A DNA stretch of 64,000 bases, taken from contig NZ_BPQL01000007.1 of the NCBI RefSeq assembly GCF_022179225.1, positions 1-64,000 of the forward strand, in the 5' to 3' direction. Origin of the DNA: Methylobacterium goesingense. Lineage in GTDB: Bacteria; Pseudomonadota; Alphaproteobacteria; Rhizobiales; Beijerinckiaceae. Below the pieces are notes generated by a model, which had not been told where the DNA came from, ran no database searches, and saw only the letters and a list, made by a program, of their open reading frames with translations. Position numbers and translations under genes: made by a program. Shown here piece after piece: positions 46,675 through 56,180 of this stretch; position 1 is the stretch's first letter; every line of letters begins with the position of its first letter.

Positions 46675-47781
46675 TCACGCCTCGCGGACGCCCGGCTTTT
46701 TGCCTGCCTCGAAGGTGAACTCGACACCGGCCAGTTCAAAGGCGCGACGCACGGCCATGACGGTGTCGTGCCGGGGCTGGATGGCCGAGGACGGATCTTC
46801 CAGCCGGTTCAGGGTCGAGACGGAGACGTTGGCGAGCTTGGCCAGCTCGTCCTTCGACAGGCCGAGCAGGCCGCGTGCGGCCCGCACCTGCCCCGGGGTC
46901 AGACCGGACTCCACCGGGTCCGTAGCGTCCTTCGCCTGCACGGGTGATTCCGGCGACGCCCCGATGCCGGAGCTGCCGAAGCGGGTCCGACCCGGAACGT
47001 TGAGGCAAACGCCAATCCACTCGCGCACCGAGCCGTCCTTGTTCAGCACCGGCGCCCCGCGCGAATTGAACCAGCGGTAGATCCCGTCCGCGCACAGGAT
47101 GCGATAGTCGGTGTTGTAGGTCGCCATATGCTCCACGGCCGTGATCCAGGCCGCGTGCGTCCGCGGGCGGTCCTCGGGGTGGATCGCGTCCATCCAGCCG
47201 AGGCCCTGCATCTCGTCGAAGCTCTGTCCGGTCAGGGTCATCCACTGGGTCATGTCGGACGGCTCGCCGTTGGCCTGGGTGATCCAGAGCACCGCGGCCG
47301 TCGCCGTGATCAGCGCATTGAGGCGGTCGTGCCGCTGCATCATGGCGTTCGTGGCCTCGTGGTGGGCCGTCACGTCGAACACCACCCCCATGCCCTGGTT
47401 CGGTTGACCGTCCTGCCCGATGATCACCTCGGCGTGGTGCAGGATCCAACGCTGGGTCCGGTCCGGGCGGATGATGCGAAACTCGCGATTGATGGGCTGA
47501 CCGCTCCGCAACACCGCGATCTGGTCCGCATGGGCCGGCTTGTCCTCGGGGTGGATCATGTCCAGGCCGAATCCGAAGGTCACGCCGGAGGCCGGGTCCA
47601 ACCCCAGGATGCGGTAGAGGCCCGGCGATGCGTCCAGACGCTCGGTGCGCAGGTCCGCCGACCAGAACCCGACCTTGCCCGTATCCTCGACGAGCTTGAG
47701 GAAGTGGCGGGACGAGAACGCGCGGAGAACTCCGTCGCCTTCCGGTGGCTTCTGCGGACGCATCAGGGCTCGTGTGGGCAT
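46675..47781 (-). CDS. PAS-domain protein with C-terminal XRE-type HTH
   Basis: A 368-residue protein. Two PAS/PAC-like domains ('FLKLVEDTGKVGFWSADLRTERL' ~28-145; 'ALITATAAVLWITQANGEPS' ~155-275, with 'YRILCADGIYRWFNSRGAPVLN' as PAC) are joined to a XRE/Cro-type HTH: 'LTPGQVRAARGLLGLSKDELAKLANVSVSTLNRLED' at ~292-330. It is therefore a likely sensory transcription regulator, with ligand or redox sensing by PAS inferred. Unusual in placing XRE HTH after PAS. Transcribed alone. Confidence 0.82.
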   Translation of the reverse strand: MPTRALMRPQKPPEGDGVLRAFSSRHFLKLVEDTGKVGFWSADLRTERLDASPGLYRILGLDPASGVTFGFGLDMIHPEDKPAHADQIAVLRSGQPINREFRIIRPDRTQRWILHHAEVIIGQDGQPNQGMGVVFDVTAHHEATNAMMQRHDRLNALITATAAVLWITQANGEPSDMTQWMTLTGQSFDEMQGLGWMDAIHPEDRPRTHAAWITAVEHMATYNTDYRILCADGIYRWFNSRGAPVLNKDGSVREWIGVCLNVPGRTRFGSSGIGASPESPVQAKDATDPVESGLTPGQVRAARGLLGLSKDELAKLANVSVSTLNRLEDPSSAIQPRHDTVMAVRRAFELAGVEFTFEAGKKPGVREA

Positions 47782-48365
47782 CCGACTCTCTAAGGGGACC
47801 GCCGGCTCTTATTTTGAGCTTTTATCTGCCATCAAAAGGCTGAGCACTATCCAAATGGCACCAATCGCTTCAAATTTGCGCGATCGTTCCACGGAGGCAC
47901 CCGCCGCGGCCCCGAATGACATCGGTGCATTCGCTGATGAATCATTGGCCGGCGGTTCGGGATGTCGCCGACGCATCCGTCTTCACGGCCAATCCTGGCC
48001 CGAGGTGTCGATGAAGCAGGGGCTCGTTGGCAATAATTCCGATGCCAAATCACGCTAATTCTGGATGATCAAGGTCGATCCGCGCGGCGGTTTGGCGACG
48101 GTCGTCCGCCGGACCTTCAGAAAACCAAACTGTGGACCAGGCTCATCAAACTTTTCAGGACCGCAAGGATGGTCATCCGATAGCCAAATGAAAGATTTTG
48201 CGTCATAAATTAGAGCCAAATTTCTTGTGACGGCGAAATGACAGAAAATTAGACGCAAATTCCCTGTAATACCCCTGAGTCTGGAGGATCCCGCTTCGCA
48301 AGCATTATGATGCGCCGCCTAGTCTGCCCATCGACGGCCGAGAGCCGGTCGCATGGGGGATGGCG
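47782..48365. other. Long AT-richer intergenic region
   Basis: About 580 bases between divergent genes, distinctly richer in A/T than the surroundings (notably 47870-48290). Short open frames on the minus strand (e.g. 48055-48258) lack ribosome sites and family similarity. No tRNA, IS end or terminator recognised. It must contain the promoters for the chemoreceptor operon and the PAS-HTH gene. Confidence 0.5.
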
Positions 48366-49844
48366 ATGTTCTGGAAGGGCTATGAACTCAAGGCAAAGCT
48401 CAACGCGCTCGACACGTCCCAGGCGCTGATCGAGTTCGACCTCGGCGGCAAGGTCGTTAACGCCAACAAGAACTTCCTCGATGCGTTGGGGTACGGCCTC
48501 GACGAGATCCGCGGCCAGAACCACGCCATGTTCGTGGACCCCTCCGAGCGGGACGGAGCCACCTACCGCCAGTTCTGGGAGGCCCTGCGCCGGGGCGAGT
48601 TCCAGGCCGCCGAGTACAAGCGGATCGGCAAGGGGGGGCGTGAGGTCTGGATTCAGGCGAGCTACAACCCGCTCTTCGGCCGCGACGGCAAACCCTATGG
48701 CGTGTTCAAGTGCGCCACCGACATCACCGCTCAGAAGCTGCGCAACGCCGATTTCGAGGGCAAGCTGAACGCCCTCGACCGCTCACAGGGCATCATCGAA
48801 TTCAACCTCGACGGCACGGTCATCACCGCCAACGCCAACTTTCTGGCGGTCGTCGGCTACGGCCTCGACGAGGTGCGCGGCAAGCACCACGCACTGTTCG
48901 TGGACGCGGGCGAGCGAGACCGGCCGGCCTACCGCGCCTTCTGGGAGGCCCTGCGGCGCGGCGATTTTCAGCAGGCCGAGTTCAAGCGCATCGCCAAGGG
49001 CGGCCGTGAAGCCTGGATCCAGGCGACCTACAACCCGGTCCGGGACGCCTCCGGCCGCCTGGTGAAGGTCGTGAAGTTCGCCACCGACATCACCGCGTCC
49101 GTGGTCGAGCGGCAGCGCCGGGCAGAGCTGCAGCGCGGCATCGACAGTGACCTCGACGGCGTCGCAGCGTCCGTCTCACGCGCCTCGGAACAGGCGGTGA
49201 GCGCCGCGAGCGCGGCCGAGCAGGCCTCCGGCAACACCCAGAACGTCGCCGCAGGGGCCGAGGAGCTTGCGGCCTCGGTCGGCGAGATCAGCAAGCAGGT
49301 CAGCCGCGCCCTGCAGATCACCGGGCGCGCGGTCGAGCAGGCGAACGCCACCTCGACCGTGGTCGCCGGCCTCGCCACGGCGGCCCAGTCCATCGGCGAG
49401 GTGATCGAACTCATCGACGACATCGCTCGCCAGACCAACCTCCTGGCGCTGAACGCCACCATCGAGGCGGCGCGGGCCGGCGAAGCCGGCCGAGGCTTCG
49501 CGGTCGTCGCGGCCGAGGTGAAGAGCCTGGCGGCCCAGACGGCGAGGGCGACCGAGAGCATCGGGAGTCAGATCGCCGGCACCCAGTCGGCCGCCAAGGA
49601 GGCCGCCACCGCCATCGCGGGCATCGGCGAGACCATCGGGCAGGTGAACGACATCTCGGCCTCCATCTCGACCGCCGTGGAGCAGCAGGCCGCGGTGGCC
49701 CAGGAGATGTCGGCCAACATGCAGGCGATGACGAGCGCCGTCACCGAGATCAGCCAGAACGTGGGCTTGATCGCCGCCTCCGCCCGCGAGGTCGATGCCT
49801 CCACCCGTCAGGTCCGCGAGGCCTCGCGCAGCATGGCGGCCTGA
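48366..49844 (+). CDS. Soluble double-PAS methyl-accepting chemotaxis protein
   Basis: About 492 residues without membrane helices. Two PAS domains in tandem (residues ~10-130 and ~132-252) are internal repeats about 120 residues long, each starting 'KLNALD.SQ', then 'GYGLDE.RG' and '[10 protein letters not shown]'. The signalling domain (~290-490) has the hairpin tip '[36 protein letters not shown]', diagnostic of MCP. It senses an intracellular cue through PAS (possibly heme or FAD; not determinable) and feeds CheA. The ATG at 48366 is chosen for GGGGGA 5 bases before it. cheA and cheW follow on the same strand. Confidence 0.93.
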   Translation: MFWKGYELKAKLNALDTSQALIEFDLGGKVVNANKNFLDALGYGLDEIRGQNHAMFVDPSERDGATYRQFWEALRRGEFQAAEYKRIGKGGREVWIQASYNPLFGRDGKPYGVFKCATDITAQKLRNADFEGKLNALDRSQGIIEFNLDGTVITANANFLAVVGYGLDEVRGKHHALFVDAGERDRPAYRAFWEALRRGDFQQAEFKRIAKGGREAWIQATYNPVRDASGRLVKVVKFATDITASVVERQRRAELQRGIDSDLDGVAASVSRASEQAVSAASAAEQASGNTQNVAAGAEELAASVGEISKQVSRALQITGRAVEQANATSTVVAGLATAAQSIGEVIELIDDIARQTNLLALNATIEAARAGEAGRGFAVVAAEVKSLAAQTARATESIGSQIAGTQSAAKEAATAIAGIGETIGQVNDISASISTAVEQQAAVAQEMSANMQAMTSAVTEISQNVGLIAASAREVDASTRQVREASRSMAA

Positions 49845-49876
49845 GTCGGACCGCCACCGAGACCAGGAGAGAACCG

Positions 49877-52120
49877 ATGGACGACCTTCTGCGCGAATTC
49901 CTGACCGAGACTGCCGAGCACCTCGACACCGTCGACGCCGAGCTCGTGCGGTTCGAGCGCGATCCCACCGAAGCGGCGGTGCTGCGCAACGTCTTCCGTC
50001 TGGTGCACACCATCAAGGGCACCTGCGGATTCCTCGGTCTGCCCCGCCTGGAGGCCCTGGCACACGCCGCCGAGACCCTGATGGACAGGTTCCGGGATGG
50101 GCTGCCGGCGACGTCGGAGGCGGTGACGCTGGTGCTCGCCACCCTCGACCGGCTCAAGCAGATCCTGAATGCGCTCGCGGTCGCGGGTACCGAGCCGCCC
50201 GGGGAGGACGCCGACCTGATCGACGCCCTCGAATCGATGGCGACGGGGCAGGTCACCATGACCGGGGCGGAAGCGGTCGCGGCGGGCTGGTCCGCGTCGG
50301 CCGAGCGTGTCCCTGTGTCCTCTTCGGTCGAACCGGCGGCGGCACTCGACGAACTGGCGGCAGCCTTCTGGGCGGCATCGGGCCCTGACGCCGTCACGCT
50401 TCCGTCGCCGGTACCGGGTCCCGTCGCCGCGACGCCGGAGACCGAGCCGGGGGCGACCAAGGCCCAGACCCTCCGGGTCAACGTCGATACCCTCGAACAC
50501 CTCATGACGATGGTGTCCGAGTTGGTTCTGACCCGCAACCAGCTCCTCGAGATCGCCCGGACCTCGGAGGACGACGCCTACAAGGTACCGCTCCAGCGCC
50601 TGAGCCAGGTCACCGCCGAGCTGCAGGACGGCGTGATGCGGACGCGCATGCAGCCCATCGGAAACGCCTGGCAGAAACTGCCCCGCGTGGTCCGCGACCT
50701 GTCCTCGGAACTCGGCAAGCAGATCGAGCTCGTGATGAGCGGCGCAGAGACCGAGCTCGACCGCCAGGTCCTCGAGGTCATCAAGGACCCGCTCACCCAC
50801 ATGGTGCGCAACTCGGCCGACCACGGACTCGAGGGTACGCAAGCGCGCATCGCCGCCGGCAAGCCGGCGCGCGGCACCATCCGGCTCTCCGCCTACCACG
50901 AGGGCGGTACGATCACGATCGAGATCGCCGACGACGGCAAGGGCCTCGATCTCATGGCCATCCGTCGCAAGGCTGTCGAGCGGGGCCTCGCCTCACAAGA
51001 CGCGGTCGAGCGCATGCCGGATGCCCAGGTGGCGAAGTTCATCTTCGATGCGGGCTTCTCCACGGCCGCCGCCGTCACGGCGGTCTCGGGACGTGGCGTC
51101 GGCATGGACGTGGTGAAATCCAACATCGAGACCATCGGTGGCGTCATCGACATCGCCACCGAGGCCGGGCGCGGCACCACCTTCACCATCAAGATCCCGC
51201 TCACCCTGGCCATCGTGGCCGCCCTGATCGTCAGGGCCGGAGCGGACCGCTTCGCCCTGCCCCAGGTGGCCGTGCTCGAACTGGTGCGGGTCGGGGCGCG
51301 GTCCGCACAGACCGTGGAGCGCATCAACGGGGCCCCTGTGCTGCGCCTGCGCGACCGGTTGCTGCCGGTGGTGCCGCTCGCCGGCGCGCTGGGGCTCGAC
51401 GCGCCGGTGCCGGACGATGCCTTCGTGGTGGTGGCTGAGGTCGGGCGCCAGCGCTTCGGTATCCTCGTGGACGAGGTCTTCCACACGGAGGAGATCGTCG
51501 TGAAGCCGATGTCCGCCAAGCTCCGGAGCATCCCGCTCTTCGCCGGCAACACCATCCTGGGCGACGGCACCGTGGTGCTCATCGTCGACCCGAACGGCGT
51601 CGCCGCCACGGTATCGGCCGAGACCCGCCAGGCGGACGTGGACGCCACGCCGGACGGGTCCGCGGCGGACGGGACGGCCGCGCGCTACCTCGTCTTCCGC
51701 AGCGGGAACGACCTCAGGGCGGTACCGCTCTCGCTGGTCACGCGGCTGGAGACAGTTGCGGCGGAGCGGATCGAGTGGCTCGGCGAGAATCCGGTGCTCC
51801 AGTACCGGGGCCGCCTCATGCGGCTCGTCCCGGCGGAGGCCGGCATGGCGGTCCGCCGGGCGGGAAGTCAGGACCTCCTGGTGTTCTCGGCCGGCGAGCG
51901 CCCGACCGGCCTGCTGGTCGACGGCATCGTCGACATCGTCTCCGAGGAGTCCGAGGTCGAGGTCACGTCCCGCCGCCCCGGCATCCTGGGAACGCTGGTG
52001 CTGCGCGGGCGGGCCACGGACCTCGTCGATGTCGGGCACGTCCTGTCGCTGTCGGACGGCACGAGCCCGCTCCCCGCCACCTCCGGGCCGAGGCCCGACC
52101 CCATCGCCCTCGCGGCCTGA
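49877..52120 (+). CDS. cheA: Chemotaxis histidine kinase CheA
   Basis: A 747-residue CheA with HPt domain (1-105; phospho-His44 in 'RLVHTIKGTCGF'), a short linker (~125-195) where P2 would normally be, dimerisation helices (~198-262), HATPase (~265-440: 'HMVRNSADHGLE', 'DDGKGLD', 'GFSTAAAVTAVSGRGVGMDVV') and two CheW-like regulatory domains (~445-575 and ~600-735). No P2 CheY-docking domain and no C-terminal receiver. It phosphorylates a response regulator in complex with receptor and CheW. It starts 32 bases after the chemoreceptor and precedes cheW by 16 bases. The double CheW end is a variant of the usual single one. Confidence 0.94.
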   Translation: MDDLLREFLTETAEHLDTVDAELVRFERDPTEAAVLRNVFRLVHTIKGTCGFLGLPRLEALAHAAETLMDRFRDGLPATSEAVTLVLATLDRLKQILNALAVAGTEPPGEDADLIDALESMATGQVTMTGAEAVAAGWSASAERVPVSSSVEPAAALDELAAAFWAASGPDAVTLPSPVPGPVAATPETEPGATKAQTLRVNVDTLEHLMTMVSELVLTRNQLLEIARTSEDDAYKVPLQRLSQVTAELQDGVMRTRMQPIGNAWQKLPRVVRDLSSELGKQIELVMSGAETELDRQVLEVIKDPLTHMVRNSADHGLEGTQARIAAGKPARGTIRLSAYHEGGTITIEIADDGKGLDLMAIRRKAVERGLASQDAVERMPDAQVAKFIFDAGFSTAAAVTAVSGRGVGMDVVKSNIETIGGVIDIATEAGRGTTFTIKIPLTLAIVAALIVRAGADRFALPQVAVLELVRVGARSAQTVERINGAPVLRLRDRLLPVVPLAGALGLDAPVPDDAFVVVAEVGRQRFGILVDEVFHTEEIVVKPMSAKLRSIPLFAGNTILGDGTVVLIVDPNGVAATVSAETRQADVDATPDGSAADGTAARYLVFRSGNDLRAVPLSLVTRLETVAAERIEWLGENPVLQYRGRLMRLVPAEAGMAVRRAGSQDLLVFSAGERPTGLLVDGIVDIVSEESEVEVTSRRPGILGTLVLRGRATDLVDVGHVLSLSDGTSPLPATSGPRPDPIALAA

Positions 52121-52136
52121 ACGACGGAATCCGGCC

Positions 52137-52613
52137 ATGACGCACCCAGACCAGCCCCCGGCGATGTCCGGCGCGACGCATGACTACGTGACCGTGACGG
52201 TGGGGGAGGCCCTGTTCGGCCTGCCCATCGCCCGGGTGCACGACGTCTTCAAGCCGGCCTCGGTCACGCCGGTCCCGCTCGCTCCGCCCGAAGTGGTGGG
52301 CCTGCTGAACCTGCGGGGCCGGGTGGTCACCGCGCTCTGCCTGCGCCGCCGGCTCGGCCTTGCGCCGTCGACCTCCGGGGAAAGCGGCATGGCGGTGGGC
52401 CTGGAACAGGGCGGCGAGACCTTCGGCCTCATCGTCGACGGCGTCGGCGAGGTGCTGCGCCTCACACGCGACAGCTTCGAGCCCGTTCCGCCCAACCTGG
52501 ACGCACGCTGGCGCCGTCTCGCGCTCGGTGTGCATCGCCTCGACACGAAACTGCTCGTCGTCCTCCACGTCGATGCCCTGCTCGCCTTCGAGCCGGCCGC
52601 GCAGGCCGCCTGA
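52137..52613 (+). CDS. cheW: Chemotaxis coupling protein CheW
   Basis: A 158-residue single-domain CheW: 'YVTVTVGEALFGLPIARVHDVFK', 'PPEVVGLLNLRGRVVTALCLRRRLGL' and 'GLIVDGVGEVLRLTRDSFEPVP' match the fold's conserved strands. It bridges the chemoreceptor and CheA. The start (ATG at 52137) lies 16 bases after cheA's stop. No cheY, cheB or cheR follow: the next frame is very short and then transcription converges with the kinase of the stressosome operon. Confidence 0.94.
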   Translation: MTHPDQPPAMSGATHDYVTVTVGEALFGLPIARVHDVFKPASVTPVPLAPPEVVGLLNLRGRVVTALCLRRRLGLAPSTSGESGMAVGLEQGGETFGLIVDGVGEVLRLTRDSFEPVPPNLDARWRRLALGVHRLDTKLLVVLHVDALLAFEPAAQAA

Positions 52614-52623
52614 GGGCCGTGCC

Positions 52624-52722
52624 ATGAACGACGGGGCCGCCCCCACCTCAACCGATACTCAGCTGTCCCCTTCCGCTGAGGAGCGGCGGCTACGGGCCTT
52701 GTCGCGGGTCTCCGAGCGCTAA
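52624..52722 (+). CDS. Possible tiny ORF following cheW
   Basis: A 32-codon open frame beginning at an ATG 10 bases after cheW's stop, 'MNDGAAPTSTDTQLSPSAEE' then 'RRLRALSRVSER'. No family recognised and no clear ribosome site; it may be the start of a deleted downstream chemotaxis gene, or not translated at all. Confidence 0.2.
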   Translation: MNDGAAPTSTDTQLSPSAEERRLRALSRVSER

Positions 52723-52867
52723 CCGATCCCCGTCGCAGATCTCCACATCCTCGCCATTGTCCGCCCCGGGCTCGACCAGGCCGCGAAACGGGCGGCGGGT
52801 CCGCGACAGCTCCTGGGAGACGCGATCTCACGGAAACATCGTGCAGCCGGCATTCCGGCGGCCTCGG

Positions 52868-54769
52868 TTACGAGCCGTTGCCTTCGATCATGTCTCTGAT
52901 GCGGGACATGAGTGTATCCACCGCGAAGGGCTTCGTGATCATCGCCATGCCGGGGTCGAGAAAACCCGAAGGCGTCGCCGCGCTTTCCGCATAGCCGGTG
53001 ATGAACAGCACCTTGAGGTCGGGACGGGTTTCGCGCGCCTGATCCGCGAGTTGCCGTCCATTCAGGCCCGGCAAGCCCACGTCCGAGACCAGAAGGTCGA
53101 TCTGCACCGATGACTGGATGACCCGTAGTCCGGAGGGTCCGTCGCCGGCCTGAAGGGTCTTGTAGCCGAGGTCATGGAGGACCTCGACGATGAGGTCCCG
53201 CACGGTCTGCTCGTCCTCGACCACCAGTACGGTCTCGCCCGCTCCACGCGGGAGCTCGCCGATCTCCGTCGCAGGCGCCACCTCGACATGGCTCGCGGCG
53301 TTACGAGGAAGGCGAATGGTGACCGTGGTCCCGCGACCCACGACACTCTCGATGTGCGCCTGCCCTTCGGACTGACGGGCAAAGCCGTAGATCATCGACA
53401 GGCCCAGGCCCGTCCCCTGGCCAAGCGGCTTCGTGGTGAAGAACGGGTCGAAGGCCCGCGCCACGACCTCGGGTGGCATGCCGGTTCCCGTGTCGGAGAC
53501 GCTGATGCAGACATACTCCGATGTCAGCCCCAAGTTCCGCAGATCCGGGTCCTTCGCCTCGTGCCGCCCATTGGTGGTCGCGATGGTCAGGACGCCCCCG
53601 TTGGGCATGGCATCGCGCGCGTTGATGACGAGGTTCAGGATCGCGTTCTCAAGCTGATGCGGGTCGCACAGGGTCGGCCAGAGGGCAGGCTCCGAGAGGA
53701 CCCGCAACTCGATGGCTTCGCTCGTGGTCCGACGGAGGAGATCGGACATGCCGCCGATCAGCGCGTTCACGTCCGTCGGCTTCGGGTCGAGGGGCTGGCG
53801 ACGGGCGAAGGCGAGGAGCCGATGGGTCAGAGCCGCGGCGCGATTGGCCGAGGCCATGGCCGTCTCGATGTAGCGCTGCAGGTTCTCGGTACGGCCCTGC
53901 CGCATCCGGGTCTGCATCAGGTCGAGCGATCCAACGATGCCGGTGAGCAGATTGTTGAAGTCATGCGCGATGCCACCGGTGAGCTGCCCCACGGCTTCCA
54001 TCTTCTGGGACTGGCGCAGGTCCTCCCCCATGCGCTCGCGCTCCTCGGCTTCGGCCTTGAGCCGTTCGTTCGCCTGCGCGAGTTCGATCGTGCGTTCCGA
54101 GACCTGACTTTCCAGGGTCGCGCCGGCCTCGCGCAACTGCCCAGCCTGGGTCTCCAGTTCGGCATAGAGCGCGACCACACCCCGGTTGGTCTCCGCCAAC
54201 TCGGCGTTCAGGCGCCGGGCTTCCTCCTCGCGTTCGGACAGGTCCGCGAGGCTGGCGAGCAATTCGCGGTTCTGCTCCCGCATCGCGGCTTGTGGCCCTT
54301 CGCTCCAGCCCCGCATCGCCTCCGCCAACGCGGCGACCGCCGGTCCGGTCAGCGGAGAGCGCCCAGCGGGAATGACCTTCCCCAACGTCACCGTCGTACC
54401 GGCACCGGGTTTGGTGAGAACGTCAAAACGGTCCATGAGCCGGCGCGAGCCGGTGATGCCGATGCCGAGGCCTGTGGCCGAGCGATACCTGCCCTCCAGG
54501 ATCGCGGAGAGTTCGGCGATGCCAGGTCCCTGATCGACGATGCGCACGACGAGCGCCTGACGCCCGGTGATGACATCGACCCCGAGCTCGACCCGACCAC
54601 CGCCGGCATAGTCGTGGGCGTTGCGCGCGATCTCCGAAACCGCGGTGGCGATCCGGGTCTGGTCCGGCGCACCGAAGCCGACTTGGCCCGCCACGCGTCG
54701 GACACGCTGACGCACGGTGAAGATGTCATCCTCGTGCGCGATCATCATCGTCACGAGAGGCCACTTCAC
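52868..54769 (-). CDS. RsbT-like ATPase fused to histidine kinase and receiver (hybrid kinase)
   Basis: About 633 residues from a GTG at 54769 that overlaps the upstream gene's stop (GTGA). Domains: RsbT-like HATPase at 1-135 ('[20 protein letters not shown]', 'VDQGPGI', '[14 protein letters not shown]'), a long coiled coil (~165-255), HisKA with '[16 protein letters not shown]' (His269), HATPase_c ('[19 protein letters not shown]', '[10 protein letters not shown]', '[13 protein letters not shown]'), and a C-terminal receiver with phosphoacceptor Asp563 ('[10 protein letters not shown]'). Such a chain could take an input from the stressosome through its first ATPase domain and turn it into phosphotransfer. 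No further output domain is visible. Confidence 0.9.
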   Translation of the reverse strand: MKWPLVTMMIAHEDDIFTVRQRVRRVAGQVGFGAPDQTRIATAVSEIARNAHDYAGGGRVELGVDVITGRQALVVRIVDQGPGIAELSAILEGRYRSATGLGIGITGSRRLMDRFDVLTKPGAGTTVTLGKVIPAGRSPLTGPAVAALAEAMRGWSEGPQAAMREQNRELLASLADLSEREEEARRLNAELAETNRGVVALYAELETQAGQLREAGATLESQVSERTIELAQANERLKAEAEERERMGEDLRQSQKMEAVGQLTGGIAHDFNNLLTGIVGSLDLMQTRMRQGRTENLQRYIETAMASANRAAALTHRLLAFARRQPLDPKPTDVNALIGGMSDLLRRTTSEAIELRVLSEPALWPTLCDPHQLENAILNLVINARDAMPNGGVLTIATTNGRHEAKDPDLRNLGLTSEYVCISVSDTGTGMPPEVVARAFDPFFTTKPLGQGTGLGLSMIYGFARQSEGQAHIESVVGRGTTVTIRLPRNAASHVEVAPATEIGELPRGAGETVLVVEDEQTVRDLIVEVLHDLGYKTLQAGDGPSGLRVIQSSVQIDLLVSDVGLPGLNGRQLADQARETRPDLKVLFITGYAESAATPSGFLDPGMAMITKPFAVDTLMSRIRDMIEGNGS

Positions 54770-55779
54770 GATTCCGGGTCCTTGGCGACCACGACGGTGG
54801 CATCGTCGCGTCCTCGGGCGAAGTCGCGGTAGATCACGCCCGCGACGAGGCTCGGATGGGCGCCGGCCAGGCCGGGGTAGTTGTCGAGGGACCAACTCGT
54901 TCCGATGCCGTCTGAGCACATCACGAAGAGGCTCTGCGGCGTAAAGGGATACTCGAACTCCTGGATGCGGCGCGCGACGAGACCGGCGGTTCCGGACAGG
55001 GAAACCAGGCGCTTGGTCACGCCACCGGTGATCACGCCGCCCGCGACGTTGCCGATGCCGGTGAACACCAGCGTCTCGCGGTCAGGGTCGTAGCGCGCCA
55101 CCGACACCGCTCCACCGCGGGTATGGCCGAGCCCAGCATGAACCGCCTCGAGGATGCGCCCGGGCGGCTCGTGATCGTGCGCGCGAAACACGCGCACGGC
55201 TGCGTCCGAAGCCTGCGCGGCCTGAGGTCCATGCCCGAGACCATCGGCCACCAGCACGGTCCACCCCCTGCCGTGTGGACGGATGCAGTAGGCGTCCCCA
55301 TTCACGGCCTCACCGCGCAAGGGCACGCCCACGGCGCCGAAAAAGGGAAGTGGATTGGGAGCATTGGATGAGCCCTTGCTCACCGTGCCGGCGATGCGCG
55401 CAAGCACGGCCAGCCCACGCCTCGGCCACGCGGCGATATCGAAAGCCTGGGATTGGCGCCTGACGGCACCGAGGCCGGTACCGGGGCTGCCCCCGGTGGA
55501 AAAGCCATCGCGCAGCACTGCGGCGACGTCGGAAATCCCGGTGCCACGGTCGAGTGCCAGAATTTGAACGCCCGTGCCGGTTTCGTCCTCGAAGATCCCG
55601 ATGAGGATCTCCCCGTTGGTCCCGTACTTGACGAGGTTGGTCGCAAGTTCGGTGACGACGATGGCAACGCGGCCGCCCGCCGTTTCATCGAACCCCAGCG
55701 ACAGCGCGACGCCGCTTGCCCTGCGCCTCGCTTCGGCGACCTGGCTTGCCTCGGTGACGGCGACGCTGATCATGTTCAC
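54766..55779 (-). CDS. ATPase-SpoIIE/RsbX-type phosphatase fusion
   Basis: About 337 residues. Residues ~1-135 form an anti-sigma/RsbT-like HATPase ('IVVTELATNLVKYGTNGEILIG', 'LDRGTGISDV', 'SPGTGLGAVRRQS'), residues ~150-337 a PP2C-like phosphatase of the SpoIIE/RsbX type ('NGDAYCIRPHGRGWTVLVADGLGHG' with metal-binding Asp, 'MCSDGIGTSW', 'GRDDATVVV'). In the stressosome RsbX removes phosphate from RsbR/RsbS and resets the switch; the same role is inferred. Starts at GTG 55779, overlapping rsbT's stop, or at ATG 55773; its stop overlaps the next gene. Confidence 0.88.
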   Translation of the reverse strand: MNMISVAVTEASQVAEARRRASGVALSLGFDETAGGRVAIVVTELATNLVKYGTNGEILIGIFEDETGTGVQILALDRGTGISDVAAVLRDGFSTGGSPGTGLGAVRRQSQAFDIAAWPRRGLAVLARIAGTVSKGSSNAPNPLPFFGAVGVPLRGEAVNGDAYCIRPHGRGWTVLVADGLGHGPQAAQASDAAVRVFRAHDHEPPGRILEAVHAGLGHTRGGAVSVARYDPDRETLVFTGIGNVAGGVITGGVTKRLVSLSGTAGLVARRIQEFEYPFTPQSLFVMCSDGIGTSWSLDNYPGLAGAHPSLVAGVIYRDFARGRDDATVVVAKDPES

Positions 55780-56180
55780 TTCCAGCGCGCGATGACGACG
55801 CGTGTTCCGATGCCGACGGTCGATTCGAGATGGAACTCGTTGGAGAGGCGTTTGGCACCGCTCAAGCCAAGGCCCAGGCCGCCCCCTGTCGTGTAGTGGT
55901 CGGTGAGGGCAAGTCCGATGTCGGGAATGCCGGGGCCCTCGTCCTCGAAGGTCAGGCGCACGCCATGGCGGCGCCCCTCCTGCAGAAGCTCGATCCGAAC
56001 CTCGCCGCCGCCGCCGTAGTCCAACGTGTTGCGGGCGAGTTCGCTCGCCGCCGTGACGATCTTGGTCTGATCGACCAGGCCGAGCCCCGCCTCGACCGCA
56101 AAGGTGCGGACGGTCTGGCGAACGCGCACGACATCGTCCGCGGACTGGATCGATTTACGCTCAGTCCTCGTAACGGCCAC
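55776..56180 (-). CDS. rsbT: Stressosome kinase RsbT
   Basis: A 134-residue GHKL ATPase: N-box 'ASELARNTLDYGGGG', G1 box 'EDEGPGIPD', G2 'TGGGLGLGLSGAKRLSNEF'. RsbT kinases phosphorylate RsbS and RsbR in the stressosome and are released to act on a downstream target when the signal arrives. The gene starts inside the end of rsbS (20 bases overlap) and its stop overlaps the next gene's start (GTGA). In Bacillus the target is RsbU, which is absent here. Confidence 0.92.
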   Translation of the reverse strand: MAVTRTERKSIQSADDVVRVRQTVRTFAVEAGLGLVDQTKIVTAASELARNTLDYGGGGEVRIELLQEGRRHGVRLTFEDEGPGIPDIGLALTDHYTTGGGLGLGLSGAKRLSNEFHLESTVGIGTRVVIARWK

